Shown here: piece after piece, positions 1 through 7,743 of the stretch
Layout of the letters: every line of letters starts with the position of its first letter
How positions within the stretch are numbered: the stretch's first letter is position 1
Assembly (NCBI RefSeq): GCF_019218265.1
Contig: NZ_JAHUZE010000002.1
Location: forward strand, 682,001-746,000
Direction of reading: 5' to 3'
DNA from: Maritimibacter dapengensis
GTDB taxonomy: Bacteria > Pseudomonadota > Alphaproteobacteria > Rhodobacterales > Rhodobacteraceae
DNA: 64,000 nucleotides
Translations under genes and position numbers: made by a program
The notes under the pieces: model-generated
The model's database searches: none
Told to the model about the DNA's origin: nothing
Seen by the model: the letters and a program-made list of their open reading frames with translations, nothing else

Positions 1-32
1 ATGGACTGACGTCTGTCGGCGTGACAGGAACC

Positions 33-57
33 GGGCCGCCTTCGGGGCGGCCCTTCG
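33..57 (+). terminator. Rho-independent terminator of a gene left of the window
   Basis: An 8-bp GC stem (GGGCCGCC at 33-40, GGCGGCCC at 46-53) with a 5-nt loop is followed by a T-rich stretch. It lies just after a plausible in-frame stop at 7-9 and faces the 3' end of the reverse-strand kinase gene. It most likely ends a forward gene whose body is outside the window. purS is a reasonable guess because purQ follows, but nothing visible proves it. Confidence 0.6.
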
Positions 58-62
58 TGTTT

Positions 63-1193
63 CTACTGGGCCGGGGCAATCGGAAAGGTCAGACGCGCGC
101 CTGTTCCCGCGTCGCCGAGTTCCTGCAGTTCCCAACGGCCTTCGAGCTGCGCCGCCGACGCTTCGATAACCGCCAGTCCGATCCCGCCCGCGCTCGTATC
201 CTTCGGCATCCCGATCCCGTTGTCCTTCATCTCGATCACGAGGCTCCCATCCGTGGCCGCTTCGCAGGAGAACCTAACCTGTCCGTTGCGGCCCTCCGGG
301 AAGGCATGCTTGATGGAGTTCGTCGCGAATTCATTGACGATAACGCCGATCGCGCTGGCCTGAATCGCGTTCACCCGGGCGGGCCTGAAATCGCTTTCGA
401 CATGGATATGGGGCGGGCTGGTCCCGTCGAGAATACGGGCCGTTTCGGTCATGAATGCCGCAAGATCCACATCTGCGCCGTCCGCTGACCGATAAAGCTG
501 TTCATGCAGCGCGGCCGCCATCGCGATCCGCGCTTCGACCTGCCGCAGCGCGGTCTGCACCGACATATCGCGCGCCTTGCGGGCCTGAATACGGATCTGC
601 GAAGAAATCGACTGCAGTGAGTTCTTGACCCGGTGGTCCACCTCCTTCTTGAGCACTTCGGCCTGTTCGAGCGCGCGGCGCAGCTCCATCTGGTTCACGA
701 CCTGACCCGCCATGACCGTCAACGTCCGGCGTTGAAAATCGTTGAGCTTGCGCGGTTTCGTGTCCAGCACGCAGAGCGCACCCACGACTTCTCCGGAAGA
801 CAAGCGAAGGGGTGCACCGGCGTAGAACCGCACGCCCCCCGGTGCGGTGACGAGCGGGTTCCGTTCGGTGCGCGGGTCGGTCGAGAGGTCTTCGATCTCC
901 ACGAAGTTGTCATCGAACACCACATAGGCGCAGACCGAGCTCTCAAGACCGGTCTCGGGCTGGTCGAACCCTTTTGCCGATTTGAACCACTGCCGGTCCC
1001 GATCCACGAGTGAGACGAGCGCCGTGGGCGTGTCGCAGACCTCGGAGACGTATTGCGTCAGGTCGTCGTACCCGGCTTCCGGTTCCGTATCGAGAATGCA
1101 AAGGGATGCGAGCGCGTCGAGACGCGTTTCGTTGTCCGGCCGGGTTGGGGGAAGGGGCGGTGTCTTGGTCATTGAAATCGTATCTTTTTTCAT
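63..1193 (-). CDS. GAF-domain sensor histidine kinase (HisKA_2/HWE type)
   Basis: Predicted soluble histidine kinase of 376 aa. An N-terminal GAF sensor domain spans roughly residues 25-170. It is followed by a HisKA_2 dimerisation segment with the motif DHRVKN (likely phospho-acceptor His187) and an HATPase domain with the N-box NEFATNSIKHAF (287-298) and the G1 motif DNGIGMP (~324-330). There is no transmembrane segment, so it should sense a cytoplasmic cue. The GAF domain, with its DRDRQWFKS stretch, resembles GAF domains found in light-, redox- or general-stress kinases of alphaproteobacteria. No response regulator is adjacent, so it is an orphan whose partner cannot be named. A second ATG at 1172 is an alternative start; neither has a clear Shine-Dalgarno sequence. 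Confidence 0.85.
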   Translation of the reverse strand: MKKDTISMTKTPPLPPTRPDNETRLDALASLCILDTEPEAGYDDLTQYVSEVCDTPTALVSLVDRDRQWFKSAKGFDQPETGLESSVCAYVVFDDNFVEIEDLSTDPRTERNPLVTAPGGVRFYAGAPLRLSSGEVVGALCVLDTKPRKLNDFQRRTLTVMAGQVVNQMELRRALEQAEVLKKEVDHRVKNSLQSISSQIRIQARKARDMSVQTALRQVEARIAMAAALHEQLYRSADGADVDLAAFMTETARILDGTSPPHIHVESDFRPARVNAIQASAIGVIVNEFATNSIKHAFPEGRNGQVRFSCEAATDGSLVIEMKDNGIGMPKDTSAGGIGLAVIEASAAQLEGRWELQELGDAGTGARLTFPIAPAQ

Positions 1194-1254
1194 GGCGCGA
1201 CGCTACTCTTGCACGAAGTCACCGACAAATTACAATTCCCGTAATCTGCCGTGG

Positions 1255-1283
1255 TTGACCGCTGACGTTACGAAAGCTATCAG
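1255..1283 (+). promoter_or_regulatory. Candidate sigma70-type promoter of purQ
   Basis: TTGACC (1255-1260) and TATCAG (1278-1283) are separated by 17 bp, about 33 bp before the purQ start codon. It fits a housekeeping promoter by eye only. Confidence 0.35.
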
Positions 1284-1315
1284 CCCGGTAGTTTCATGCT
1301 CAGGAGAATACCCCG

Positions 1316-1984
1316 ATGAAAGCTGCCGTCATCGTCTTTCCCGGCTCCAACTGCGACCGTGACATGGCCGTCGCGTTCGAACGCGCGGGCGCCAGCGTGA
1401 CGATGGTCTGGCACAAGGACACTGAGTTTCCGAACGACGTAGACATCGTGGGCGTGCCGGGCGGGTTCTCTTTCGGCGACTACCTGCGTTGCGGCGCGAT
1501 TGCCGCCAAGTCTCCGATCTCGGCCTCGCTCAAGGCTCACGCAAAGCGGGGTGGCTACGTTCTCGGCGTGTGCAACGGGTTTCAGGTGCTGACCGAAACC
1601 GGGCTTCTTCCCGGCGCATTGATGCGTAATGCAAATCTGAAGTTCATCTGCAAACCCGTTGATCTGAAAGTGGAAACCTCGCGCTCAGACTTCACGTCGG
1701 GCTACAATGCAGGCGATGTCATTTCGGTGCCGGTCGCACACCACGATGGAAACTACTCGGTCGATGACGAGACACTTGCGACCTTGCGCGGCGAAGATCG
1801 GATCGCTTTCACCTACACGAGCAATCCCAATGGCTCGACCGCCGATATCGCAGGCGTCCTGTCGGAAAACCGCCGCGTCCTCGGCATGATGCCGCACCCG
1901 GAGCGCGCCGTTGATGTCGCGCATGGCGGCACTGACGGGGTGGCGATGTTCCGCTCGCTCGCCGATGGCCTCGTCTCGGCCTGA
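1316..1984 (+). CDS. purQ: Phosphoribosylformylglycinamidine synthase, glutaminase subunit PurQ
   Basis: Class I glutamine amidotransferase subunit of FGAM synthase. It releases ammonia from glutamine for step 4 of purine synthesis and works with the small PurS and large PurL proteins. At 222 aa it has the usual length of stand-alone PurQ. The nucleophile is Cys86 in GVCNGFQ, and the catalytic His194 and Glu196 lie in PHPERA. The conserved N-terminus FPGSNCD is present. A strong AGGAG (1302-1306) fixes the start nine bases upstream. purL is not in the window. purF, the committed step, lies about 35 kb away on the other strand. Confidence 0.97.
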   Translation: MKAAVIVFPGSNCDRDMAVAFERAGASVTMVWHKDTEFPNDVDIVGVPGGFSFGDYLRCGAIAAKSPISASLKAHAKRGGYVLGVCNGFQVLTETGLLPGALMRNANLKFICKPVDLKVETSRSDFTSGYNAGDVISVPVAHHDGNYSVDDETLATLRGEDRIAFTYTSNPNGSTADIAGVLSENRRVLGMMPHPERAVDVAHGGTDGVAMFRSLADGLVSA

Positions 1985-2020
1985 CTTGAGGGCGTCGTTG
2001 CGCGCGCCTACAATCGGGAC

Positions 2021-3811
2021 ATGACGGAGAACGAGACCCATTCCGATGGAGGCCGCCCGCCCCGAATGCCCGGGCTGGGAACCAAAGGACGCGTCGCGCT
2101 TGTCGCGCTCGTGGCTGCGGCGATCGCGGTCATCTGGATCTCGAACGATCTCCTGACGAAGCGTTACACCGAAAGCACGCGCAATCGGGCCGAACTCCGG
2201 GTCGCCCTCTATTCGGGCAACCTGCTGTCGGAGTTGCAGCGAAATTCCGTCGTGCCTCTGCTTCTGTCGCGCGATCCGGCTTTCATTTCCGCACTGAACT
2301 CCGAGGACTTCATCAATTCCTCGGCACGGCTCATTTCTTACCGCGAAGAGATCGGCGCGCGCTCGCTCTTGCTGCTCGACCAATCCGGTCGGGCGGTCGC
2401 CGCCTCCGAACGGGAGCGCCTCGGGTCGAACCACCGTTCACAATCCTATTTCATCGACGCCCTTCGCGCCTCGGACACCGTTTTCACGACATCGGAAACC
2501 GAAGCGGGGGCAGTCAATTTCACGTACTCCCGAAAGATCCTGAACGCAGGTGAGTTGATCGGGGTCATCGTCGTCGAGGTCGACCTCGCCAAGTTCGAAG
2601 AAAGCTGGGCCGGCATTTCCGATGCCGTTTTCGTCACCGACAGCGAAGGAAAAATCATCCTGACGACCGAGCCTCGGTGGCGCGGATTGCCGGAAAGCGA
2701 AGCGATGGCCGAAACCTCGCCTCCCACCGCGATCGAACGCGCGTTGGAGCGAACCGCGGAATGGGCCTCACTTCCGTCCGAGGCATTTTTTCTTGGCGAC
2801 GGGGTGATCCGCCAGGATGCCCGTATCCCGTTTCAGGGCTGGAGCATGACGTCGTTCACGACCTATGCGTCCGTGCGTGAGCGTGTGAACGGGGTGCTCG
2901 CGCTTGAAATCATGGGTTTCGCAATCCTGCTTGCGCTCGGTTTTTACGTGGTCAGCCGCCGCGCGACCACGGCGAGCCGTTTCTTCCAGCTCGAAAGCGC
3001 GGAACTGCGCCAGTTGAACGAAGCGCTCCAGCGCGAGGTGGCCGAACGCCAGAAGGCCGAGAAGAACCTCCAGGTGGCCGAACAGACATTGGCGCAATCG
3101 TCCAAACTTGCCGCTCTCGGTGAGATGTCGGCTGCCGTCAGCCACGAGTTGAACCAACCGCTCGCGGCCATGAAAACATATCTCGCCGGCGCGAAATTGC
3201 TCTTGCAACGCAAGCGAAGCGAGGAAGCCCTTTCATCGTTCCAACGGATTGACGATCTGATCGAACGCATGGGCGCGATCACAAAGCAGCTCAAGAGCTA
3301 CGCCCGCAAAGGGGGCGATGCGTTTCAGGCGATGGACGTGCGGCAGTCGGTCTCCACGGCGCTGTCGATGATGGAACCGCAACTCAAGCGTCGCCAGGTC
3401 CGCATCACCCGCAACGTCCCGCGCGAACCGGTGCTGATCATGGGCGACAACGTGCGGCTCGAGCAGGTGCTCATCAACCTTCTGCGCAACGCCATCGACG
3501 CCACGAAAAGCGTGGATGACCCGCAGGTCGACATCCTTCTGACCGGCGGCGACGTGGCGCGGATCTCGGTCCGGGACAACGGGCCGGGGGTCGAAGACCT
3601 CGATCAATTGTTCGAGCCGTTCTACACCACCAAGGCTCCCGGCGACGGGGTCGGCCTCGGTCTCGCGATCTCGTCGGGGATCGTCAACGATTTCGGTGGG
3701 CGGTTAACCGCTCGCAACGGGACCGCCGGGGGGGCTGTATTTGAGGTGGAACTCCCTATCTATAAAGAAGCGACCAATAACACGACCTCGGACGTTGAAG
3801 CCGCAGAATAG
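2021..3811 (+). CDS. dctB: C4-dicarboxylate sensor histidine kinase DctB
   Basis: Membrane histidine kinase of 596 aa. Order: TM1 (~24-42), a periplasmic double-PAS/dCACHE-type sensor (~45-290), TM2 (~292-313), a coiled-coil signalling helix (~320-360), and HisKA with VSHELNQP (His375). The HATPase follows, with NLLRNAIDA (N-box), DNGPGV (G1) and GVGLGLAI (G2). HELNQPLAAMKTY is characteristic of the DctB/FixL-like family. The periplasmic domain would bind succinate, malate or fumarate. It lies 70 bp upstream of dctD, forming a two-component operon that normally controls dicarboxylate uptake. No dctA or TRAP dctPQM genes are in this window, so the regulated transporter is elsewhere. Confidence 0.9.
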   Translation: MTENETHSDGGRPPRMPGLGTKGRVALVALVAAAIAVIWISNDLLTKRYTESTRNRAELRVALYSGNLLSELQRNSVVPLLLSRDPAFISALNSEDFINSSARLISYREEIGARSLLLLDQSGRAVAASERERLGSNHRSQSYFIDALRASDTVFTTSETEAGAVNFTYSRKILNAGELIGVIVVEVDLAKFEESWAGISDAVFVTDSEGKIILTTEPRWRGLPESEAMAETSPPTAIERALERTAEWASLPSEAFFLGDGVIRQDARIPFQGWSMTSFTTYASVRERVNGVLALEIMGFAILLALGFYVVSRRATTASRFFQLESAELRQLNEALQREVAERQKAEKNLQVAEQTLAQSSKLAALGEMSAAVSHELNQPLAAMKTYLAGAKLLLQRKRSEEALSSFQRIDDLIERMGAITKQLKSYARKGGDAFQAMDVRQSVSTALSMMEPQLKRRQVRITRNVPREPVLIMGDNVRLEQVLINLLRNAIDATKSVDDPQVDILLTGGDVARISVRDNGPGVEDLDQLFEPFYTTKAPGDGVGLGLAISSGIVNDFGGRLTARNGTAGGAVFEVELPIYKEATNNTTSDVEAAE

Positions 3812-3881
3812 CGGTGCGCGTACGGCTGGGGGGATAGCCCCGGAATGTTCGGCCCGAAGGGGGCCAGAAGGGTATAGAAAG

Positions 3882-5213
3882 ATGGCACAGGCAATGAAAA
3901 TCGCAATCGTCGATGACGAACAGGACATGCGTCAGTCCATAAGCCAATGGCTCGCACTTTCCGGGTTCGACACCGAAACCTACGCCTCCGCCGAGGAGGC
4001 TCTCAAGACCGTGGGCACCGATTACCCCGGCGTCGTCATCTCCGACATCCGGATGCCCGGCATGGACGGGATGCAGTTTCTGAAAAAGCTCATGAGCGTC
4101 GATTCGGCGCTCCCCGTGATCATGATCACGGGCCATGGCGACGTGCCGATGGCGGTCGAGGCGATGCGCGTCGGCGCTTACGACTTCCTCGAAAAACCCT
4201 TCAATCCAGACAAGATGACCGATCTCGCCAAGAAGGCGACCCAGAACCGGCGCATGACGCTGGACGCGCGCACGCTGCGCCGCGAACTCGGCGATGGCAC
4301 CACCATCATGAAAAAGCTGGTCGGGGCCTCGCCGCTCATGGAGCGTCTGCGCGAGGACATCCTCGATATCGGGCAGGCCGACGGCCATGTCCTGATCGAC
4401 GGCGAAACCGGGACGGGCAAGACGCTCGTGGCCCACGCGCTCCATGCTGTCGGCGCGAAGGCGGGACGCAAGTTCGTCACCGTGCGCTGTGCGGGCGTCG
4501 AGGAAGAAGAACTGGGCCGCCGCTTGTTCGGACCTATGGACGACGGCGGGCGGATGCCGCATGTCGAGGAAGCCCGCGGTGGGACACTCGTGCTCGAAGA
4601 CATCGAAGCGCTTCCCGACGGGTTGCAAGCCAAACTCCTCGCCTGGATCAACGATCAGGGCACGCCGCCCGAGACCCGTGTCGTCGCGGTGAGCAACCTG
4701 CAGGAAGCCGGCAAGACCTGCGAAGATTGCCTGCGCCCTGATCTGTTCTACCGGCTCGCGACGATGACCATCACGCTGCCGCCGCTGCGCCAGCGCGGCG
4801 AGGACATCCTGATGCTCTTCACCCGCTTCGCAGACGGGTTCGCCGAGGAATATGGCTGCGCCGCGCCTGCCGTGACCGCGCAGGAAGCCGCACAACTCCT
4901 GCAAGCCCCGTGGCCCGGCAACATCCGCCAGCTCATCAACATCGCCGAACGTGCTGTGCTTCAATCGCGCCGTGGATCGGGAACGATTTCGTCGCTTCTG
5001 ATGAACGACCACGACGATGTGCAGCCGGTGGTCACGACCGAAGGCAAGCCGCTCAAGGAATACGTGGAAGCCTTCGAGCGGATGCTGATCGACAACACGA
5101 TGCGCCGCCACAAGGGCTCGATCGTCGGGGTGATGGAAGAATTGTCGCTCCCGCGTCGGACGTTGAACGAAAAGATGGCGAAATACGGCCTTCAGCGCGC
5201 TGATTACCTGTAG
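3882..5213 (+). CDS. dctD: DctD-type response regulator (AAA+ domain without GAFTGA loop)
   Basis: NtrC/DctD-family response regulator of 443 aa. The receiver domain occupies residues 1-120 (acidic D11/D12, phospho-acceptor Asp55, Lys105). The AAA+ domain has Walker A GETGTGK (174-180), a Walker B-like GGTLVLED, and the arginine-finger region RPDLFYRL. A Fis-type helix-turn-helix closes the protein (~400-443). The sigma54-contacting GAFTGA loop, which should follow LFG at 215-217, is replaced by a shorter stretch running PMDDGGRMPHVEEAR. The protein is therefore unlikely to activate sigma54 polymerase conventionally. Rhodobacter capsulatus NtrC, which also lacks GAFTGA, works with the housekeeping sigma factor. 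The ATG at 3882 was chosen because the receiver domain starts there; upstream in-frame sequence is not conserved-looking. Confidence 0.88.
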   Translation: MAQAMKIAIVDDEQDMRQSISQWLALSGFDTETYASAEEALKTVGTDYPGVVISDIRMPGMDGMQFLKKLMSVDSALPVIMITGHGDVPMAVEAMRVGAYDFLEKPFNPDKMTDLAKKATQNRRMTLDARTLRRELGDGTTIMKKLVGASPLMERLREDILDIGQADGHVLIDGETGTGKTLVAHALHAVGAKAGRKFVTVRCAGVEEEELGRRLFGPMDDGGRMPHVEEARGGTLVLEDIEALPDGLQAKLLAWINDQGTPPETRVVAVSNLQEAGKTCEDCLRPDLFYRLATMTITLPPLRQRGEDILMLFTRFADGFAEEYGCAAPAVTAQEAAQLLQAPWPGNIRQLINIAERAVLQSRRGSGTISSLLMNDHDDVQPVVTTEGKPLKEYVEAFERMLIDNTMRRHKGSIVGVMEELSLPRRTLNEKMAKYGLQRADYL

Positions 5214-5243
5214 CGTTTCGAACGGGCGGACGCCGGTTTGACC

Positions 5244-5315
5244 AAAAAGGGGGAGGCGCTGCCTCCCCCCGTCGTATCTGCGGAGCGCAGATACGCCCCC
5301 CTCCGGGATATTTCT
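5244..5315 (+). repeat. Intergenic hairpin element, copy A (also reverse-strand terminator)
   Basis: Two hairpins follow the dctD stop: GGGGGAGGC/GCCTCCCCC (5249-5257, 5261-5269) and a 10-bp stem (5273-5282, 5286-5295). They are followed by CCCCCCTCC and GGGATATTT (to 5312). Read on the reverse strand, the first stem is followed by five T residues (5248-5244), so it also ends the ccmI-ruvX-DUF1289 operon. It belongs to the same family as the copies at 22681 and 40144. Each copy has a 3' arm that is repeated just before the TATTT tail. Confidence 0.7.
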
Positions 5316-5329
5316 GACCGGAAAGTGTT

Positions 5330-5554
5330 TCAGCGGGTGCGTGTGCGACCTCCGCGCCGTTTCGCGAGCATGGGTGCGCGGTCCGGCAGAATTTCCATGA
5401 CCTCGCGCCGCTGCATGTCCGTCATCGACCGCCATTCGCTGATTTCCTGTATAGTCCGATAGCACCCGATGCAGATCCGCATTTCCGGGTGAATCTGGCA
5501 GACCTTGTTGCAGGGGGACAGCGGTTCGTCGCGGGTCCAGACGTCGTCGCTCAT
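5330..5554 (-). CDS. DUF1289 family small cysteine-motif protein
   Basis: A 74-aa protein matching the DUF1289 pattern: SPCNKVC near residues 13-19, CIGCYRT (28-34), and a conserved EISEW segment. The four cysteines (CxxxC and CxxC) suggest bound metal or an Fe-S cluster, but function is unknown. Its ATG overlaps the ruvX stop by four bases (ATGA), so it is translationally coupled as the last gene of ccmI-ruvX-DUF1289. The C-terminus is very basic. Confidence 0.85.
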   Translation of the reverse strand: MSDDVWTRDEPLSPCNKVCQIHPEMRICIGCYRTIQEISEWRSMTDMQRREVMEILPDRAPMLAKRRGGRTRTR

Positions 5555-6018
5555 AGGTGCCTCATGCGATCCAGCGCGCCTTGCAGAATATACCCCGCCG
5601 CCACATGGTCGATCACATCGGCCCGCTTGGCACGCGACGTGTCGGCTTCCAGCAGCGCGCGTTCTGCGGCGACGGTCGAAAGGCGTTCGTCCCAGAAGGT
5701 GATCGGAAGATCGGTCAGGCGCGTGAGATTGCGCGCGAAGGCGCGGGTTTTCTGGCAGCGCGGGCCTTCGGTTCCGTCCATGTTGCGCGGAAGGCCAAGC
5801 ACGATACCGGCGATCGCGCGTTTCGTGAGGATCGACAGAAGCGCCTCCGCATCCTGAGTGAATTTCCTGCCCCGGCGTATGGTCTCGAGCGGTGTCGCCA
5901 CCTGTCGCATCCCGTCCGACACCGCGACACCGATGGTCTTATCGCCATAATCCAGCCCCGCCAGCGCCGACATGGGCGGTAGCGCCTGAGCGAAGTCGCT
6001 GATTTCTTCGCAGATCAC
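5551..6018 (-). CDS. ruvX: Putative pre-16S rRNA nuclease / Holliday junction resolvase-like RuvX (YqgF)
   Basis: RNase H-fold YqgF/RuvX protein of 155 aa, implicated in maturing the 5' end of 16S rRNA. Family acidic motifs are visible: [15 protein letters not shown] near residues 21-35, [18 protein letters not shown] and a terminal DHVAAGYIL. The ORF opens with GTG at 6018, overlapping the ccmI stop (GTGA). An internal ATG at about 5973 ([11 protein letters not shown]) gives the more usual N-terminus and is an alternative start. It sits between ccmI and DUF1289 in a tightly packed reverse-strand operon. Confidence 0.92.
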   Translation of the reverse strand: MICEEISDFAQALPPMSALAGLDYGDKTIGVAVSDGMRQVATPLETIRRGRKFTQDAEALLSILTKRAIAGIVLGLPRNMDGTEGPRCQKTRAFARNLTRLTDLPITFWDERLSTVAAERALLEADTSRAKRADVIDHVAAGYILQGALDRMRHL

Positions 6019-7550
6019 TGCGTCACGCCCGCGGCTTCGGCGGCCGCGCGGATGGTGGCGAGAGCGGCTTCGTCGTCTGCATAGGCTGCCTGCGCGTCCC
6101 GCCAGGCGTCAGCCGCGCGCGTGGTCTCGCCTTGTACGGTCAGGACGCGGATCAACTGGGCCCATTCCTCGGGCGAGCCGCCTTCGGCTTCGATGCGGCT
6201 GGCAAGGCGCTCGACCATGTCGGTGACCATCTGGCCGCGGTCCTCGGCGCTCATGCCAGCCGCGTTTTCGATGTCATCGGCACTGGGGCCGGGTAGGGCG
6301 GGGGCCTCGCCGTCGGCCAGACCCGCCTCGACCGCGGCCTGTCGGATGAGGTCGAGGTCCGCCGGATGCGCTCCGAAGCGACCCTGTGCCTCACCCCAGA
6401 TCGCGGCGGCGCGTTCAGTTTCGCCGATCAGACCCAATGCGGCGATGAGCCGGGCCCATTCCGGTGCGGTCCCACCTTGTTCCGCAAGCCGCCCCATGAG
6501 GTTGTCGACCATGCTTTGAAGCATCTGTTGGCGTTGCTCTGGGCTGAATTGCTCGGCGTTCGCGATTTCGCGCGGCGAAGGACCTGACAGCCCCGGATCG
6601 CCGTCTCGTTCGGGCAATGTGTAATTCACGCCGGCGATGCGTGCGAGTTCGGGCAATTGCGCGGCGAGTGGCCCCATCCAGGGCGCGTCGATCGGAGAGG
6701 TCTCGTAGAGCACGCGCCAGATCCGGAACGCCAGGTCGGCGCGCCCGGTCTGGGCGAACATCAGACCCGAGTAATACCGCGCGATCTGGTTAGACTCGTC
6801 GCGAGCAAGCGCCGCCTCCAACGCGCGTTCCGCTTCGGGCGAGACATACCCGCCGGCGGCGAGGATCATCATCTCTGCCAATTCGGCGTATTCGGCGGCA
6901 TCCGCATTGTCGCCCTGCTGCGCGATCAACCGCTCCTGCGCACCGTAGGCGGCGCGGTAATTGCCGATATTGGCTTCGTGTTGCGCGAGAAGGGAAAGCC
7001 CCTGCACATCGTCCGGGCGCCGTGACACGGCCTCGCGCAGTTGAACCACCAGTTGGGCGTATTCGGCGTCTACTTCGTCGCCGGGGCCCTCCCAGTCGGG
7101 AAGCTGGGATTCGACGTCAGCCTGGTTTGGCCGGTTCTCGCGGGCATTGGCAGCAATCGCCATGCGTTCGGCCAGCGGCAAATCCGCGTATCCCGGCGCT
7201 CCGATGGACGAATAGACCCACGCACCCCCACCGATCACTACCGCGGCAATCAGTGCGATCCCCGTGATGCTCGCCACCTTCGGCGCGCCCTTCGCTCCGG
7301 TCGAGGCCTGCAGCGCGCGGTCTGCGTCGAGCAGCCGGCGCGAAATCTCGACCTCCGCACGCTTGGCTTCTTCTTCGCGGATCACGCCGCGCGCCTTGTC
7401 GCGCTCCAGTTCCTTGAGCTGGTCGCGGTAAATTTCCATGTCATACTCGGCCGTCGCGCGGGCCGTATCGCGAGCAGGTGAAAAAAGCGCATAGCCCAGA
7501 ACCAGGACGATACCGATTGCGGCGGTGATGACGACGATCCAGAAGCCCAT
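6015..7550 (-). CDS. ccmI: Cytochrome c maturation protein CcmI with duplicated C-terminal module
   Basis: Inner-membrane apocytochrome c chaperone that presents apocytochrome to the CcmFH haem ligase. The 511-aa protein has TM1 (1-22), a cytoplasmic leucine-zipper-like loop (~35-85), TM2 (94-115), then a large periplasmic TPR region. Residues ~323-410 and ~421-508 are clear tandem copies of one another. Each begins GPS, carries EWA(R/Q)LI and G-E-T-x-R-A-A, and ends EAG or EAAG. This extends the protein beyond the ~400-aa CcmI proteins of many alphaproteobacteria. It is the first gene of the operon, divergent from soxB, and other ccm genes are not in the window. Confidence 0.9.
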   Translation of the reverse strand: MGFWIVVITAAIGIVLVLGYALFSPARDTARATAEYDMEIYRDQLKELERDKARGVIREEEAKRAEVEISRRLLDADRALQASTGAKGAPKVASITGIALIAAVVIGGGAWVYSSIGAPGYADLPLAERMAIAANARENRPNQADVESQLPDWEGPGDEVDAEYAQLVVQLREAVSRRPDDVQGLSLLAQHEANIGNYRAAYGAQERLIAQQGDNADAAEYAELAEMMILAAGGYVSPEAERALEAALARDESNQIARYYSGLMFAQTGRADLAFRIWRVLYETSPIDAPWMGPLAAQLPELARIAGVNYTLPERDGDPGLSGPSPREIANAEQFSPEQRQQMLQSMVDNLMGRLAEQGGTAPEWARLIAALGLIGETERAAAIWGEAQGRFGAHPADLDLIRQAAVEAGLADGEAPALPGPSADDIENAAGMSAEDRGQMVTDMVERLASRIEAEGGSPEEWAQLIRVLTVQGETTRAADAWRDAQAAYADDEAALATIRAAAEAAGVTQ

Positions 7551-7624
7551 GCTTCCTCCTGCGAAACTCTTGCGCGCTATTTATCCGTTGTCGTGGCTGC
7601 GCAAAACCCCCTGCGACGACGCGC

Positions 7625-7668
7625 ACACATTTGCGACTGCGACGTGATCGCCCATGTCGCATTTGTGT
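7625..7668. promoter_or_regulatory. Imperfect inverted repeat upstream of soxB (candidate operator)
   Basis: ACACATTTGCGAC (7625-7637) and GTCGCATTTGTGT (7656-7668) form an imperfect inverted repeat. A further TGCGAC sits at 7638-7643. It lies about 76-119 bp before the soxB start in the ccmI/soxB divergent region, a typical place for an activator site. The cognate regulator is not in the window. Confidence 0.45.
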
Positions 7669-7743
7669 CGGCGAGTGCCGCGCGTCGCATTGGCACCGGG
7701 GCGCGACTTGCTAATGTCCCAGCGGATCAACCCGAGGATTCGC

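Noticed and set aside
3756-5465. A 569-codon reverse frame over dctD, and similar long shadows over soxA (9649-11004), purF (36732-38180) and glnA (46113-47522)
   Set aside because: Each lies opposite a conserved gene and translates to His/Arg/Gly-rich sequence typical of GC-rich shadow frames.
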